Shown here piece by piece: positions 8,325 through 15,306 of a DNA stretch of 34,484 bases. The stretch's first letter is position 1, and every line of letters begins with the position of its first letter. Under the pieces are notes generated by a model. It saw only the letters and a program-made list of their open reading frames with translations, was not told where the DNA came from and did no database searches. Made by a program: the position numbers and the translations under genes. The stretch is from Thermoproteota archaeon (GTDB lineage Archaea > Thermoproteota > Thermoprotei_A > Sulfolobales > Acidilobaceae). The DNA lies in assembly GCA_013152575.1 (NCBI GenBank), contig JAADGB010000058.1, positions 1-34,484 on the forward strand, given 5' to 3'.

Positions 8325-8735
8325 ATGGTATTGGAGAGAATTATGGAGCGGATAATCGAGGAAGCGGGAGTAGGCATAATAAAGCCGGAGACCAGAAGGA
8401 AGATCATTGAAATACTGACGAGCGAGTTAAGCTATAGACAGGTAGCCAGGAGCCTAGGCGTGACTGCGGCAGCGATTCACAAGTACATCACGGGCAAATC
8501 AACTCCTAGAGACGAGGTAGTCAAGAGAGCAATCGATCTTGCAGCAGAACTCGGTCTAACCGAGGTAGGCGACCTAATCTTAGAAGACATTGCTACAGAG
8601 CTAGAAGCCCTGCTGAAAACGTTGGCTGAAAAGGATCTAGCCTCAGCCTCACACGTTTCAAAACTCTCAAGTATAGTCGGCAGGGCTAAACTGGTATTAG
8701 CAGCTGGCCTCTCAGGAAACAAGAAGCGAATGTAG
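8325..8735 (+). CDS. Small HTH DNA-binding protein (XRE/HTH_3-like), function unknown
   Basis: A 136-residue protein with a helix-turn-helix at about residues 36-60: LSYRQVARSLGVTAAAIHKYITGKSTP. This resembles Cro/XRE or crenarchaeal 'predicted transcriptional regulator' families. The rest is predicted helical (ELEALLKTLAEKDLASASHVSKLSS), perhaps for dimerisation. The start is uncertain: ATG 8325 gives 136 residues, while ATG 8343 has GGAGAG upstream and would remove six. It follows the aminotransferase on the same strand by 33 bp and converges on the unknown gene at 8743 with only 7 bp between stops. A regulator of the adjacent aminotransferase or of itself is a guess from position. Confidence 0.7.
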   Translation: MVLERIMERIIEEAGVGIIKPETRRKIIEILTSELSYRQVARSLGVTAAAIHKYITGKSTPRDEVVKRAIDLAAELGLTEVGDLILEDIATELEALLKTLAEKDLASASHVSKLSSIVGRAKLVLAAGLSGNKKRM

Positions 8736-8742
8736 TTCTCTT

Positions 8743-9132
8743 CTACGAGATTTTCACCACGTTCCAGTACTCGCCAGCCTCAATTAGCCACGCCGCCATT
8801 AATCTGGCCACGAATCTCCTAGCATCTCCTCTCGAGATATTGTATCCGAGTCTCGAGGCCGCCTTGTAGGCTATATCCTCATCTATCCTGTCGATAAAGA
8901 TGTCTGTTAGTTCCTCGAGTAGATCCCATAGGTTTATTCTCCTTTTACTGGATACGATTTCCTTAAGTCTAGTATAGTCTTCGTCTTTTAACATGGCCTT
9001 ATCCACTAGGTCTTCTCGCCCCTCTTCTCTTGCAACCCGCCAATAAGTGAAGAGTAAATCATAGTTATCCACAACCTTGCCTGACGCGAATGGAGGCGTC
9101 TTCTTATTCTCGGGTTTCTCCACGAGATGCAC
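8743..9132 (-). CDS. Conserved-looking hypothetical protein, helical
   Basis: A 129-residue protein I do not recognise. It has no membrane segment, signal peptide or Cys motif. It is predicted mostly helical and acidic/basic mixed (YWRVAREEGREDLVDKAML, LWDLLEELTDIFIDRIDEDIAY, DARRFVARLMAAWLIEAGEYW). It looks like a genuine gene from its codon use and because it fills the space between two others exactly. The GTG start at 9132 has no ribosome binding site and may be leaderless; GTG at codon 4 is an alternative. It is divergent from the RNA-ligase-partner PIN gene, sharing a 66-bp promoter region, which hints at related expression. Confidence 0.6.
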   Translation of the reverse strand: MHLVEKPENKKTPPFASGKVVDNYDLLFTYWRVAREEGREDLVDKAMLKDEDYTRLKEIVSSKRRINLWDLLEELTDIFIDRIDEDIAYKAASRLGYNISRGDARRFVARLMAAWLIEAGEYWNVVKIS

Positions 9133-9198
9133 CGCTTTTAGTAATTAAGCTGAATAGGCTAATATTAAGTGTCGGGTACGATGCTGAGGTGCCAGTGA

Positions 9199-9840
9199 TT
9201 GGACATCTTCGTGCTCGACACGACTAGCGTGACAGAGACAAGGCTTAGATCAACGCTAGAAGAGGAGAGCTTAGAGGGAGTAGTGTCTAAGATAGCTGGG
9301 TTGATTAGAGAGGCTAGAATAAAGTTGAAGGCAAGATTCTACATGACCCCGTCAACCTGGAGCGAGCTCCGGAGGATACTTATTGGTAACTCTGTCAGCC
9401 TCGAGGTCATCCAGGAATTAGCCGCTTGGATTACTGTTAAGGCACCAGACAAGCTTTCACTCCAAATCCCGGCCAGCGTCTTCTCCGAGTATGTAGCTGA
9501 CATAAGGAGGAGGCTCTTCAAGGGATTACGAGTTGCTGAAACGGCTGTACGTAGGGTTGCAAAGGAGTGCCCGGACTCTAGCGATGGATGCATTGGTGAG
9601 ACGATTAGAGATCTCAGAGATAAGTATAGGGAGGCTACCCGTAAAGGTCTTGTCGATAGCGTAGAGGACTTGGACACTATCCTTCTCGCCATGGAGTTAA
9701 AGGGTATAGTAGTGACTAGCGACGCAGGGATTAGGAGGCTGGGAGAACAGTTAGGAATAATCGTTGTAGACCCGGTTGATTTCGTCAACATGCTTAAGAG
9801 AATGATATCATCCATGGACTCTTCCTTCGAATCAAGTTAG
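9199..9840 (+). CDS. RNA ligase partner protein (UPF0278, PIN-domain)
   Basis: A 213-residue PIN-fold protein matching the archaeal 'RNA ligase partner' family. It shows FVLDTTSVTETRLR at 4-17, RIKLKARFYMTPSTWSEL near 40-57, PASVFSEYVADIRRRLFKGLRVAE near 91-114, and VEDLDTILLAMELKGIVVTSDAGIRRLG near 155-182. The acidic PIN residues are visible as D7, E56, D157/D159 and D175, so nuclease activity is plausible. In many archaea the gene sits beside an ATP-dependent RNA ligase (Pab1020 type). No such ligase is in this window. The TTG start has GAGGTG seven bases upstream. An intron-containing tRNA-Thr follows 57 bp later on the same strand. Confidence 0.85.
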   Translation: MDIFVLDTTSVTETRLRSTLEEESLEGVVSKIAGLIREARIKLKARFYMTPSTWSELRRILIGNSVSLEVIQELAAWITVKAPDKLSLQIPASVFSEYVADIRRRLFKGLRVAETAVRRVAKECPDSSDGCIGETIRDLRDKYREATRKGLVDSVEDLDTILLAMELKGIVVTSDAGIRRLGEQLGIIVVDPVDFVNMLKRMISSMDSSFESS

Positions 9841-9855
9841 TGACCACGGGTAAAG

Positions 9856-9864
9856 GATTAAATC
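9856..9864 (+). promoter_or_regulatory. Possible TATA box for tRNA-Thr
   Basis: GATTAAATC lies 33-41 bp upstream of the tRNA 5' end. A second AT-rich run, CTTATAATG, is too close to the tRNA to be its TATA box. Confidence 0.35.
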
Positions 9865-9896
9865 ACCCAAACAAGCCCCTCACTCTTATAATGGAA

Positions 9897-10002
9897 GCCG
9901 CCGTAGCTCAGCGGTAGAGCGCCGGCCTCGTAACGGTAAATCGTTGATCCGAGGTCGCGGGAGAGCCGGTGGTCGCGGGTTCGAATCCCGCCGGCGGCTC
10001 CA
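9897..10002 (+). tRNA. tRNA-Thr(CGT) with a 31-nt intron, CCA encoded
   Basis: The acceptor pairs GCCGCCG (9897-9903) with CGGCGGC (9992-9998). The D arm is GCTC-AGCGGTA-GAGC. The anticodon stem pairs CCGGC (9922-9926) with GCCGG (9965-9969), and the T arm is GCGGG-TTCGAAT-CCCGC (9975-9991). The discriminator is T9999, usual for archaeal tRNA-Thr, and CCA is encoded at 10000-10002. The spliced loop would read CTCGTAA with anticodon CGT at 9929-9931. The extra bases fit an intron between positions 37 and 38, and the mature tRNA is then 72 nt plus CCA. The tRNA splicing endonuclease gene endA lies at 23.2 kb in this window. Confidence 0.9.
9933..9963 (+). other. tRNA-Thr intron (position 37/38, bulge-helix-bulge)
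   Basis: Placing the splice sites at 37/38 gives a canonical bulge-helix-bulge. The exon CTCG (9927-9930) pairs with intron CGGG (9958-9961) as the 4-bp central helix with one G-T wobble. Three-base bulges TA^A and AG^A flank it, and the inner helix pairs CGGT (9934-9937) with GTCG (9954-9957). A competing 5-bp pairing, CCTCG (9926-9930) with CGAGG (9950-9954), is also possible. The intron contains a 9-nt copy of downstream exon sequence. Confidence 0.75.
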
Positions 10003-10090
10003 TACACCTAGATTCTACGATGTGCCCCAAGGTTTCTAGACGATCTCTTTTTAGATACTTTGACATAGTTAATCGTTGAAGGTGGAAGTT

Positions 10091-10621
10091 TTGGCGAGGA
10101 TCTATACTAGGACTGGAGATGGAGGAGAAACCTACTGTGCCGCTCTAGGGACTAGGGTCCCCAAGGATCATGCTTTGATAGAGTTCATGGGGACTCTTGA
10201 CGAGGCAAATAGTCTACTTGGCATTGCTGCGGCGAACTGTGAGGGCGAGGTTAAAAGGTCCCTGGAGGATTTACAGAGGCTACTCTTCCGGGTTGGATTC
10301 TCTCTGGGAGGGTTCGCTGATATAAGTGAGGCTGATGTTGAAAGCCTTGAGAAGATCGTTGATGAGTATATGGCTGGAGTCGAGTTGAAAGGATTCGTGA
10401 TCCCTGGGGGAGATATGTGCTCATCCTTCATCCACTTTGCTAGAACAGTTGTCCGGAGGGCTGAAAGAAGGCTGGTCTCAGCGCATAGGTCAGGGGTTAG
10501 TGTTAAGGCGGGAGAGGATAAGTTGAAGCTAGCAATTAAGGTGTTGAATAGGATGAGCGACGCGCTATACGCGATGGCTGTAGGAGTCCAAGCTAGGAAG
10601 GGTGAATTGAAGTACTTGTAG
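10091..10621 (+). CDS. ATP:cob(I)alamin adenosyltransferase, PduO type
   Basis: A 176-residue PduO-family enzyme that transfers the 5'-deoxyadenosyl group of ATP to cob(I)alamin or a cobinamide precursor to make coenzyme B12. The N-terminal ATP loop reads ARIYTRTGDGGETY at 2-15, FVIPGGD lies near 106-112, the RTVVRRAERR segment near 123-132 carries the conserved arginines, and LNRMSDALYAMAV is near the C-terminus. TTG 10091 was chosen because GGTGG lies six bases upstream and it gives the usual family N-terminus; an upstream in-frame TTG at 10076 lacks a ribosome binding site. It is a single-gene unit between tRNA-Thr and PCNA, with no other B12 genes nearby. Confidence 0.92.
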   Translation: MARIYTRTGDGGETYCAALGTRVPKDHALIEFMGTLDEANSLLGIAAANCEGEVKRSLEDLQRLLFRVGFSLGGFADISEADVESLEKIVDEYMAGVELKGFVIPGGDMCSSFIHFARTVVRRAERRLVSAHRSGVSVKAGEDKLKLAIKVLNRMSDALYAMAVGVQARKGELKYL

Positions 10622-10635
10622 CGGGCCTCTAGGGG

Positions 10636-10661
10636 GACGAGCCTCCCCATAGGGGCTTGTC
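10636..10661 (+). repeat. Inverted repeat (hairpin) after the adenosyltransferase gene
   Basis: GACGAGCC (10636-10643) can pair with GGCTTGTC (10654-10661) through eight pairs including one G-T, with a 10-nt loop that can itself form two more pairs. It starts 15 bases after the stop codon. It may be a 3'-end structure; function is unknown. Confidence 0.4.
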
Positions 10662-10716
10662 AGGCGATGGCGTATTCTTCATCGGCCCATCAAGTAATTG
10701 GATACAGATAGCTAAT

Positions 10717-10726
10717 CCTAATTAAG
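10717..10726 (+). promoter_or_regulatory. Possible TATA box for the PCNA gene
   Basis: CCTAATTAAG lies 36-45 bp upstream of the TTG start of PCNA. It fits a short leader that carries the GGGTGGAG ribosome binding site at 10750-10757. Confidence 0.35.
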
Positions 10727-10761
10727 AATCACAGCCAACCACTATATGAGGGTGGAGTGTT

Positions 10762-11553
10762 TTGGCGCAAACCCTTGAATCAGAGATTGAGGGCGTAGTG
10801 GCAACGCTACGGTACCCTGATGCCAAGAGTCTCAGGGAGTTTATAGAAGCTCTATCAAAGATACTCGATGAAGCTAGATTCGATATCACTCAGGGTGGAG
10901 TCAAGGTTGCTGGCATGGATCCAGCTAAGGTTGCCTTTATCGAGGTATGGATGCCCCGGGAGTCCTTCCTAGAATACGACCTAGACGAGTCCCGCGAGTC
11001 GATATACATGGGTGTCAGGCTAGAATCTCTTGCAAGTGCCCTGAAGAAGGGGAAGAAAGGCGAGCCTGTGCTCTTCCGGGTCTCAGATGACAAGGTATAT
11101 GTCCAGGTTGATAGTGTGGTTGTAAAGAGATTCCTAATGCCCAATATCGAGGTGTTCATAGACCTGCCCGAGAACATTACACTGGAGCACGATGTAGAGG
11201 CTAGTGTCATAGCCGAGGTGCTCAAGAAGGCTGTAAAGGATGTTGAGATTGTTGGTAAGGAGGTCGAGTTCGAAGCAAATGATGGCAAACTAGTTATAAG
11301 GGCGAAGGGAGAGGCCAGGTCGAGAGTAGAGGCAGTACTACAAGAGGGTGTCTCAAGCGCATTATTATACCTGGAGATCAGGAAGCCCTCTGTCAGCGTA
11401 TACGATGTATCCTACATAAAGAACGTACTAAACCTAACGAAGATAGCAGAATCAGTTGAAATAAGGTTCTCCAGCGAGAGACCATTAGAGCTCGTATTCA
11501 AGAGCCCAGATGGGAGTAGGGTAAGGTATCTTCTAGCCCCATCAGTCGTCTAA
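10762..11553 (+). CDS. pcn: DNA polymerase sliding clamp (PCNA)
   Basis: A 263-residue PCNA, slightly longer than the usual 245-250. Family blocks are SLREFIEALSKILDEARFDIT near 24-44, the GMDPAKVAFIEVWM segment near 50-63, YDLDESRESIYMGVRLESLASALKK near 71-95, and the C-terminal LELVFKSPDGSRVRYLLAP. The clamp encircles DNA and docks PIP-box proteins. Crenarchaea often carry three PCNA subunits that form heterotrimers; which of these this is cannot be told here. TTG 10762 has GGGTGGAG upstream. The last 12 bases overlap the convergent lysS end. Confidence 0.93.
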   Translation: MAQTLESEIEGVVATLRYPDAKSLREFIEALSKILDEARFDITQGGVKVAGMDPAKVAFIEVWMPRESFLEYDLDESRESIYMGVRLESLASALKKGKKGEPVLFRVSDDKVYVQVDSVVVKRFLMPNIEVFIDLPENITLEHDVEASVIAEVLKKAVKDVEIVGKEVEFEANDGKLVIRAKGEARSRVEAVLQEGVSSALLYLEIRKPSVSVYDVSYIKNVLNLTKIAESVEIRFSSERPLELVFKSPDGSRVRYLLAPSVV

Positions 11554-13167
11554 CCCAGCTGCCTCCCTCAACCTCTTTACAACGAAGTCCTTATTCAGCA
11601 GCGAGAGTAGGGGCGCGGCCCTAGGTCCTCGATCCTCTCCAACGAACACCCTGTAGAACTCTCTGTAGAACTCACGCCTCTCCTTACCTGTAAGGTTCTG
11701 CGTCGCTTGTATCATGGCCTCCTTAATGCTATCCTCTCTCCAGTCGGATAGACTCGCCAGCTTCTCGGCTAGTACGCTGAAAGTCTCCTTGTACTTTAGA
11801 TTCACGATAACATCTCTGCTCACTGACTCCACTATTCTTACCTTAAGGCCTGGCGGCGAGTACTTCTCCACCCATCTGCCAGCCTTTTCTAACAGGCCCT
11901 TCACCCAGCTTAGACTATAGTCATCGGGCTCCTCCGGCAGATGGCCCGTTCTCTTGAGCCTTGCCAACGCCTCTTCCACTCTATCCATTGGAATCAGTTG
12001 TGCTAGTATTGCGGCATGCGTGTAGGGTACCTGTGCAGGGAGCCTTAGAGGCATCTTACCGGGATGGCTCAACTCGTACGTTCTCTTTAGGTAATCACCG
12101 TCCTCAGCCTCCTCTACACCGAAGTAGACCCTCTCTGCCTTGTAGTATTGCTCGTAGTATTGCGGCAGTTGCAGAGGATCGATAACTATCTTCTTCCTAG
12201 GATGAGTGTAGAAGTATAGGAATCTCAGTATTTGTGGGTGGGCGATTTCAAGCCACTCTCTCGGAGTAATGCCTACAAAACCACTGCTTGACATATCAGA
12301 CTCTCTACCTGAGACCCTGTATCCAACCCACTCATACCACTCTCCTAGTGGGGGATCGTAGTCGAAGACCTTGACCGATAGCTCGACACAGCTATCCCTG
12401 CTACCTCCAGGCGTCGCGTGATCCTTCCCGTAGGGTTCAAAGTCTACGGAGAGAACCTTCCAGACACCTGCCCACTCGATCCTCCAGTTCAGCTTTACAT
12501 CTGTTATATCAGCTATACCACGATGGCCGCAGTGCTTACACACGTATTCTACCTTGCCGTCCTCGGTAACCCTAACTGCCTTCGTCTTATCTATCCTTCC
12601 ACAATTGCTACACCTTGGCTCTACGGGGATCCAGTCCTCAGGGTATGGCTTCCTTCCCCTGTACTTGTTGACTATCTCGCGGATCTCCTCCTTCTTCGGT
12701 AGAACCTCTTGCAATATGAAGTCCTTGAAGGGACCCTTATAGAGCTCCTCGGTAGTCACGACCTCTACTCTCCCATCGGTGTACTCCTTTATGAATGGTC
12801 CGAAGTCGCTCCAAAAATGATCGATCCAGCTCTTATGGCACCCCTTGGGGTCTGGCACATCCTTGAGCGGCCATCCAGCATACTTCTTCGCTTCGTTGGG
12901 ATCGTCGAACTGCTTCCTCTGACTCTCCTTACCCTTCCAAGGATCAACCGTGTAGAGGGTGAGAAGCTGTCTCACCTTGTATCCACGCTTCTCTAGCTCC
13001 CTTCTAACAGCCTCTCCCAGCAGAATCTCTCCTCTCAACCTACCTATGTGTTGGAGGCCCGATACGCTTAGTCCACCATTAATAGTGATAACACCCTTCT
13101 CCCTATACCTTTCTCTCAGCCTCTCCTCCAGCGAATCCACTAGCTGGTCCAACCAGTGCTTCTCCAC
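11542..13167 (-). CDS. lysS: Lysyl-tRNA synthetase, class I
   Basis: A 541-residue class I LysRS that charges tRNA-Lys. The HIGH motif appears as HIGR in GLQHIGRLRGE near residues 38-48. A zinc ribbon of the form CxxC...CxxC follows (RCSNCGRID and VCKHCGHRG, about 185-220). The KMSKS region reads SDMSSSGFVGI near 293-303, so the two lysines of the consensus are not seen. GITPREWLEIAHPQILRF follows, as in the family. The GTG start has AGGTG about six bases upstream. Its end overlaps the convergent PCNA gene by 12 bp, and its promoter is divergent from trpB2. Confidence 0.95.
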   Translation of the reverse strand: MEKHWLDQLVDSLEERLRERYREKGVITINGGLSVSGLQHIGRLRGEILLGEAVRRELEKRGYKVRQLLTLYTVDPWKGKESQRKQFDDPNEAKKYAGWPLKDVPDPKGCHKSWIDHFWSDFGPFIKEYTDGRVEVVTTEELYKGPFKDFILQEVLPKKEEIREIVNKYRGRKPYPEDWIPVEPRCSNCGRIDKTKAVRVTEDGKVEYVCKHCGHRGIADITDVKLNWRIEWAGVWKVLSVDFEPYGKDHATPGGSRDSCVELSVKVFDYDPPLGEWYEWVGYRVSGRESDMSSSGFVGITPREWLEIAHPQILRFLYFYTHPRKKIVIDPLQLPQYYEQYYKAERVYFGVEEAEDGDYLKRTYELSHPGKMPLRLPAQVPYTHAAILAQLIPMDRVEEALARLKRTGHLPEEPDDYSLSWVKGLLEKAGRWVEKYSPPGLKVRIVESVSRDVIVNLKYKETFSVLAEKLASLSDWREDSIKEAMIQATQNLTGKERREFYREFYRVFVGEDRGPRAAPLLSLLNKDFVVKRLREAAGLDD

Positions 13168-13233
13168 CCATTACACCTAGTAAGGAAACGATACACTAGC
13201 CTAATTTTGTTCTTTGCAATAGCCTACCCGGCT

Positions 13234-13261
13234 CCACTCTATAAATCAGGTTATAGAGTGG
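13234..13261. promoter_or_regulatory. Perfect palindrome in the lysS-trpB2 promoter region, candidate operator
   Basis: CCACTCTATAA (13234-13244) and TTATAGAGTGG (13251-13261) are exact inverse complements separated by six bases. Each arm carries a TATA-like core (CTCTATAA), so one could serve trpB2 (start about 13268) and the other lysS. A third, related half-site CCATATAGTGG follows at 13262-13272. A dimeric repressor bound here would block the TATA box. Confidence 0.6.
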
Positions 13262-13323
13262 CCATATAGTGGAAAGACTTATTAGTTGAAAACGCATTGA
13301 TTGATGAGCCAGAGGTGATGAGA

Positions 13324-13341
13324 ATGCGCCAATGGATTTAG
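13324..13341 (+). other. Five-codon mini-ORF with a Trp codon, overlapping the trpB2 start
   Basis: AGAGGTGATG at 13311-13320 is the best ribosome binding site in the region and is ideally spaced for ATG 13324. That ATG begins Met-Arg-Gln-Trp-Ile followed by TAG at 13339-13341. The trpB2 ATG (13332) lies inside it in another frame. It may be chance or a translated leader. Confidence 0.3.
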
Positions 13342-14687
13342 CCCGTTTGAGGGCTCCCCAGGACTCCTCCATGATCCCCTCCTCCTGGTATAATATCGTC
13401 CCAGACCTCCCCGAAGAGCTTCCTCCAATGCTCCGACCCGACGGCGAGCCAGTCAAACCATCAGACCTCGAGCCAATATTCCCATCAAAGCTAATAGAAC
13501 AAGAATTCTCACGGAGCAGATTCATCGAAATCCCCAGAGAGTTAAGGGAGCTATATGCTAGGCTTGGAAGACCAACACCCCTACTACGTGCAAGACGGCT
13601 AGAGGAACTACTCGGAACGCCCGCACAGATCTACTACAAGTACGAGGGTGTAATGCCCACTGGTAGCCACAAGATCAATACAGCCGCTGCACAGGCCTAC
13701 TACAACAAGCTGGAAGGAGTGCGCAGACTTACAACGGAGACAGGGGCTGGCCAATGGGGTAGCGCCCTAGCACTAGGCGGAGCATTATTCGGCTTGAAGG
13801 TCAGGGTCTACATGGTAAAGATCAGCTACATGCAGAAACCATACAGGAAGATAATGATGCAAGTATACGGTGCAGAGGTTATCCCAAGCCCAAGCAACTA
13901 CACAGAATACGGTAGAAGACTCCTAAGCACGGATCCAGAAAACCCGGGAAGCCTTGGAATCGCGATAAGCGAAGCTATAGAAGACGCTGTCAAGAACGAT
14001 GATACAAAATATAGTCTCGGCAGCGTGTTAAACCACGTACTCCTACACCAGACAATCATAGGGCTAGAGGCAAGGAAGCAAATGGAGGAGCTAGGAGTAT
14101 ACCCAGATATAGTCATAGGCTCAGTAGGAGGGGGCAGCAACTTCGCAGGATTAAGCTACCCCTTCATGAAAGACAGACTACAGGGGAGATCTGAGACAAG
14201 CTTCATCGCAGTGGAACCTACGGCCGCTCCCACGATGACCAAGGGTATTCTAGGCTACGACTATGGAGACTCGGCTGAAATGACGCCCCTCATCTACATG
14301 TACACACTAGGCCACAAGTTCGTTCCACCACCAATACACGCCGGAGGCCTAAGATACCATGGAGTAGCACCAACGATAGCAATACTCGTAAAAACAGGAT
14401 ACATAGAGCCAAGAGCCTACGGTCAAAACGAAATCTTCAACGCAGCACTCCTATTTGCAAAAGCCGAAGGCATAATCCCCGCTCCAGAAAGCGCCCACGC
14501 CGTAAAGGCCGCTATAGATGAGGCACTGAAAGCCAAGGAGCAAGGCAAGGAGAAAATCATACTGTTCAACCTTAGCGGACACGGCCTCCTAGACCTACAA
14601 GGCTACAATGATTACCTCGAAGGGAAGCTTACTGACGCCTACATCGACGGGCCAAGAATAGAAGACCTACCCTTCACCAAGAAATAG
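13332..14687 (+). CDS. trpB2: Tryptophan synthase beta chain, TrpB2 type
   Basis: A 451-residue TrpB2-class enzyme, longer than TrpB1 (about 390-400) because of the N-terminal extension of about 45 residues. The PLP lysine is K114 in [18 protein letters not shown] is at 136-145, the phosphate-binding GGGSN at 266-270, and SGHGLLDL near the C-terminus. TrpB2 condenses indole with a serine derivative. Published work on archaeal TrpB2 describes O-phospho-L-serine as the preferred substrate. There is no trpA or other trp gene in the window. ATG 13332 is the only start in this frame, but the ribosome binding site AGGTGAT is 12 bases away, longer than ideal. A SerK-like gene follows by 36 bp. Confidence 0.93.
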   Translation: MDLARLRAPQDSSMIPSSWYNIVPDLPEELPPMLRPDGEPVKPSDLEPIFPSKLIEQEFSRSRFIEIPRELRELYARLGRPTPLLRARRLEELLGTPAQIYYKYEGVMPTGSHKINTAAAQAYYNKLEGVRRLTTETGAGQWGSALALGGALFGLKVRVYMVKISYMQKPYRKIMMQVYGAEVIPSPSNYTEYGRRLLSTDPENPGSLGIAISEAIEDAVKNDDTKYSLGSVLNHVLLHQTIIGLEARKQMEELGVYPDIVIGSVGGGSNFAGLSYPFMKDRLQGRSETSFIAVEPTAAPTMTKGILGYDYGDSAEMTPLIYMYTLGHKFVPPPIHAGGLRYHGVAPTIAILVKTGYIEPRAYGQNEIFNAALLFAKAEGIIPAPESAHAVKAAIDEALKAKEQGKEKIILFNLSGHGLLDLQGYNDYLEGKLTDAYIDGPRIEDLPFTKK

Positions 14688-14723
14688 CCAGAACCGTAGG
14701 AACCCCCGCGGAGGAATACAGCA

Positions 14724-15209
14724 TTGAGGCCCAGGCTCGAACTACTAGAGCTATCAGCACTAATACCACACGAAGAAGTGATGCCCCTAAGACTCCAAGA
14801 AATTCAAACGAGGATAATGCAAGACAAGTTTCTACTCAAGCCAATAATAGTCGACGAGAAAACCCTGGTAGTAGTAGACGGTCATCATAGACTTACAGCT
14901 CTAAAGAGGATTGGTGCACGCAGAGCACCAGTATTGTTTATTGACTATACTCGGGATATAGACAGGTTACACGTAATGGTGCCTCCGAAAAACATCGCCA
15001 GATATCAAAGCTCCATAGATGAACTAATAGCATCGATAACCAGTAGAAGAACTATGGTAAATATGGAATCTAGGGTAAGAATCGAGGTACGGGAAAGAGG
15101 ATTCCTACTCGAGCATCTAGGCAGAAGCCTCCTGCCACCAAAGACCACAATACATTACACGTGGGCGAAGAACTACTATTCTCTAGTTCCCTTATCCCTT
15201 CTTTACTAG
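14724..15209 (+). CDS. SerK-like ParB/Srx-fold protein, probable free-L-serine kinase
   Basis: A 161-residue protein of the ParB-N/sulfiredoxin superfamily. It shows LIPHEEV at 13-19, LLKPIIVDEKTLVVVDGHHRLTALKRIGARRAPV at about 37-70, and DGHHR at 52-56. This is the pattern of archaeal SerK, which phosphorylates free L-serine to O-phospho-L-serine; an acidic residue in the HEE stretch is the expected catalytic base. Automated annotation could easily call it a ParB-like regulator. The length is shorter than Thermococcus SerK. The TTG start has GGAGGA eight bases upstream. It lies 36 bp after trpB2 on the same strand, so co-transcription is likely and gives the assignment weight. A DNA-binding ParB role is disfavoured because no HTH domain follows. 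Confidence 0.7.
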   Translation: MRPRLELLELSALIPHEEVMPLRLQEIQTRIMQDKFLLKPIIVDEKTLVVVDGHHRLTALKRIGARRAPVLFIDYTRDIDRLHVMVPPKNIARYQSSIDELIASITSRRTMVNMESRVRIEVRERGFLLEHLGRSLLPPKTTIHYTWAKNYYSLVPLSLLY

Positions 15210-15306
15210 TACCTAACACTATAGGGGATGTGATAATTATAGTAGCCCTAATGCATTTCATTAATTCCAGGTACAAGAGACTAGGCAAGCTATGGAGGAT
15301 AATGGT

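Noticed and set aside
14724-15209. ParB-type chromosome partition protein
   Set aside because: Only the N-terminal ParB/Srx fold is present with the SerK HEE and DGHHR pattern, and there is no HTH DNA-binding domain.
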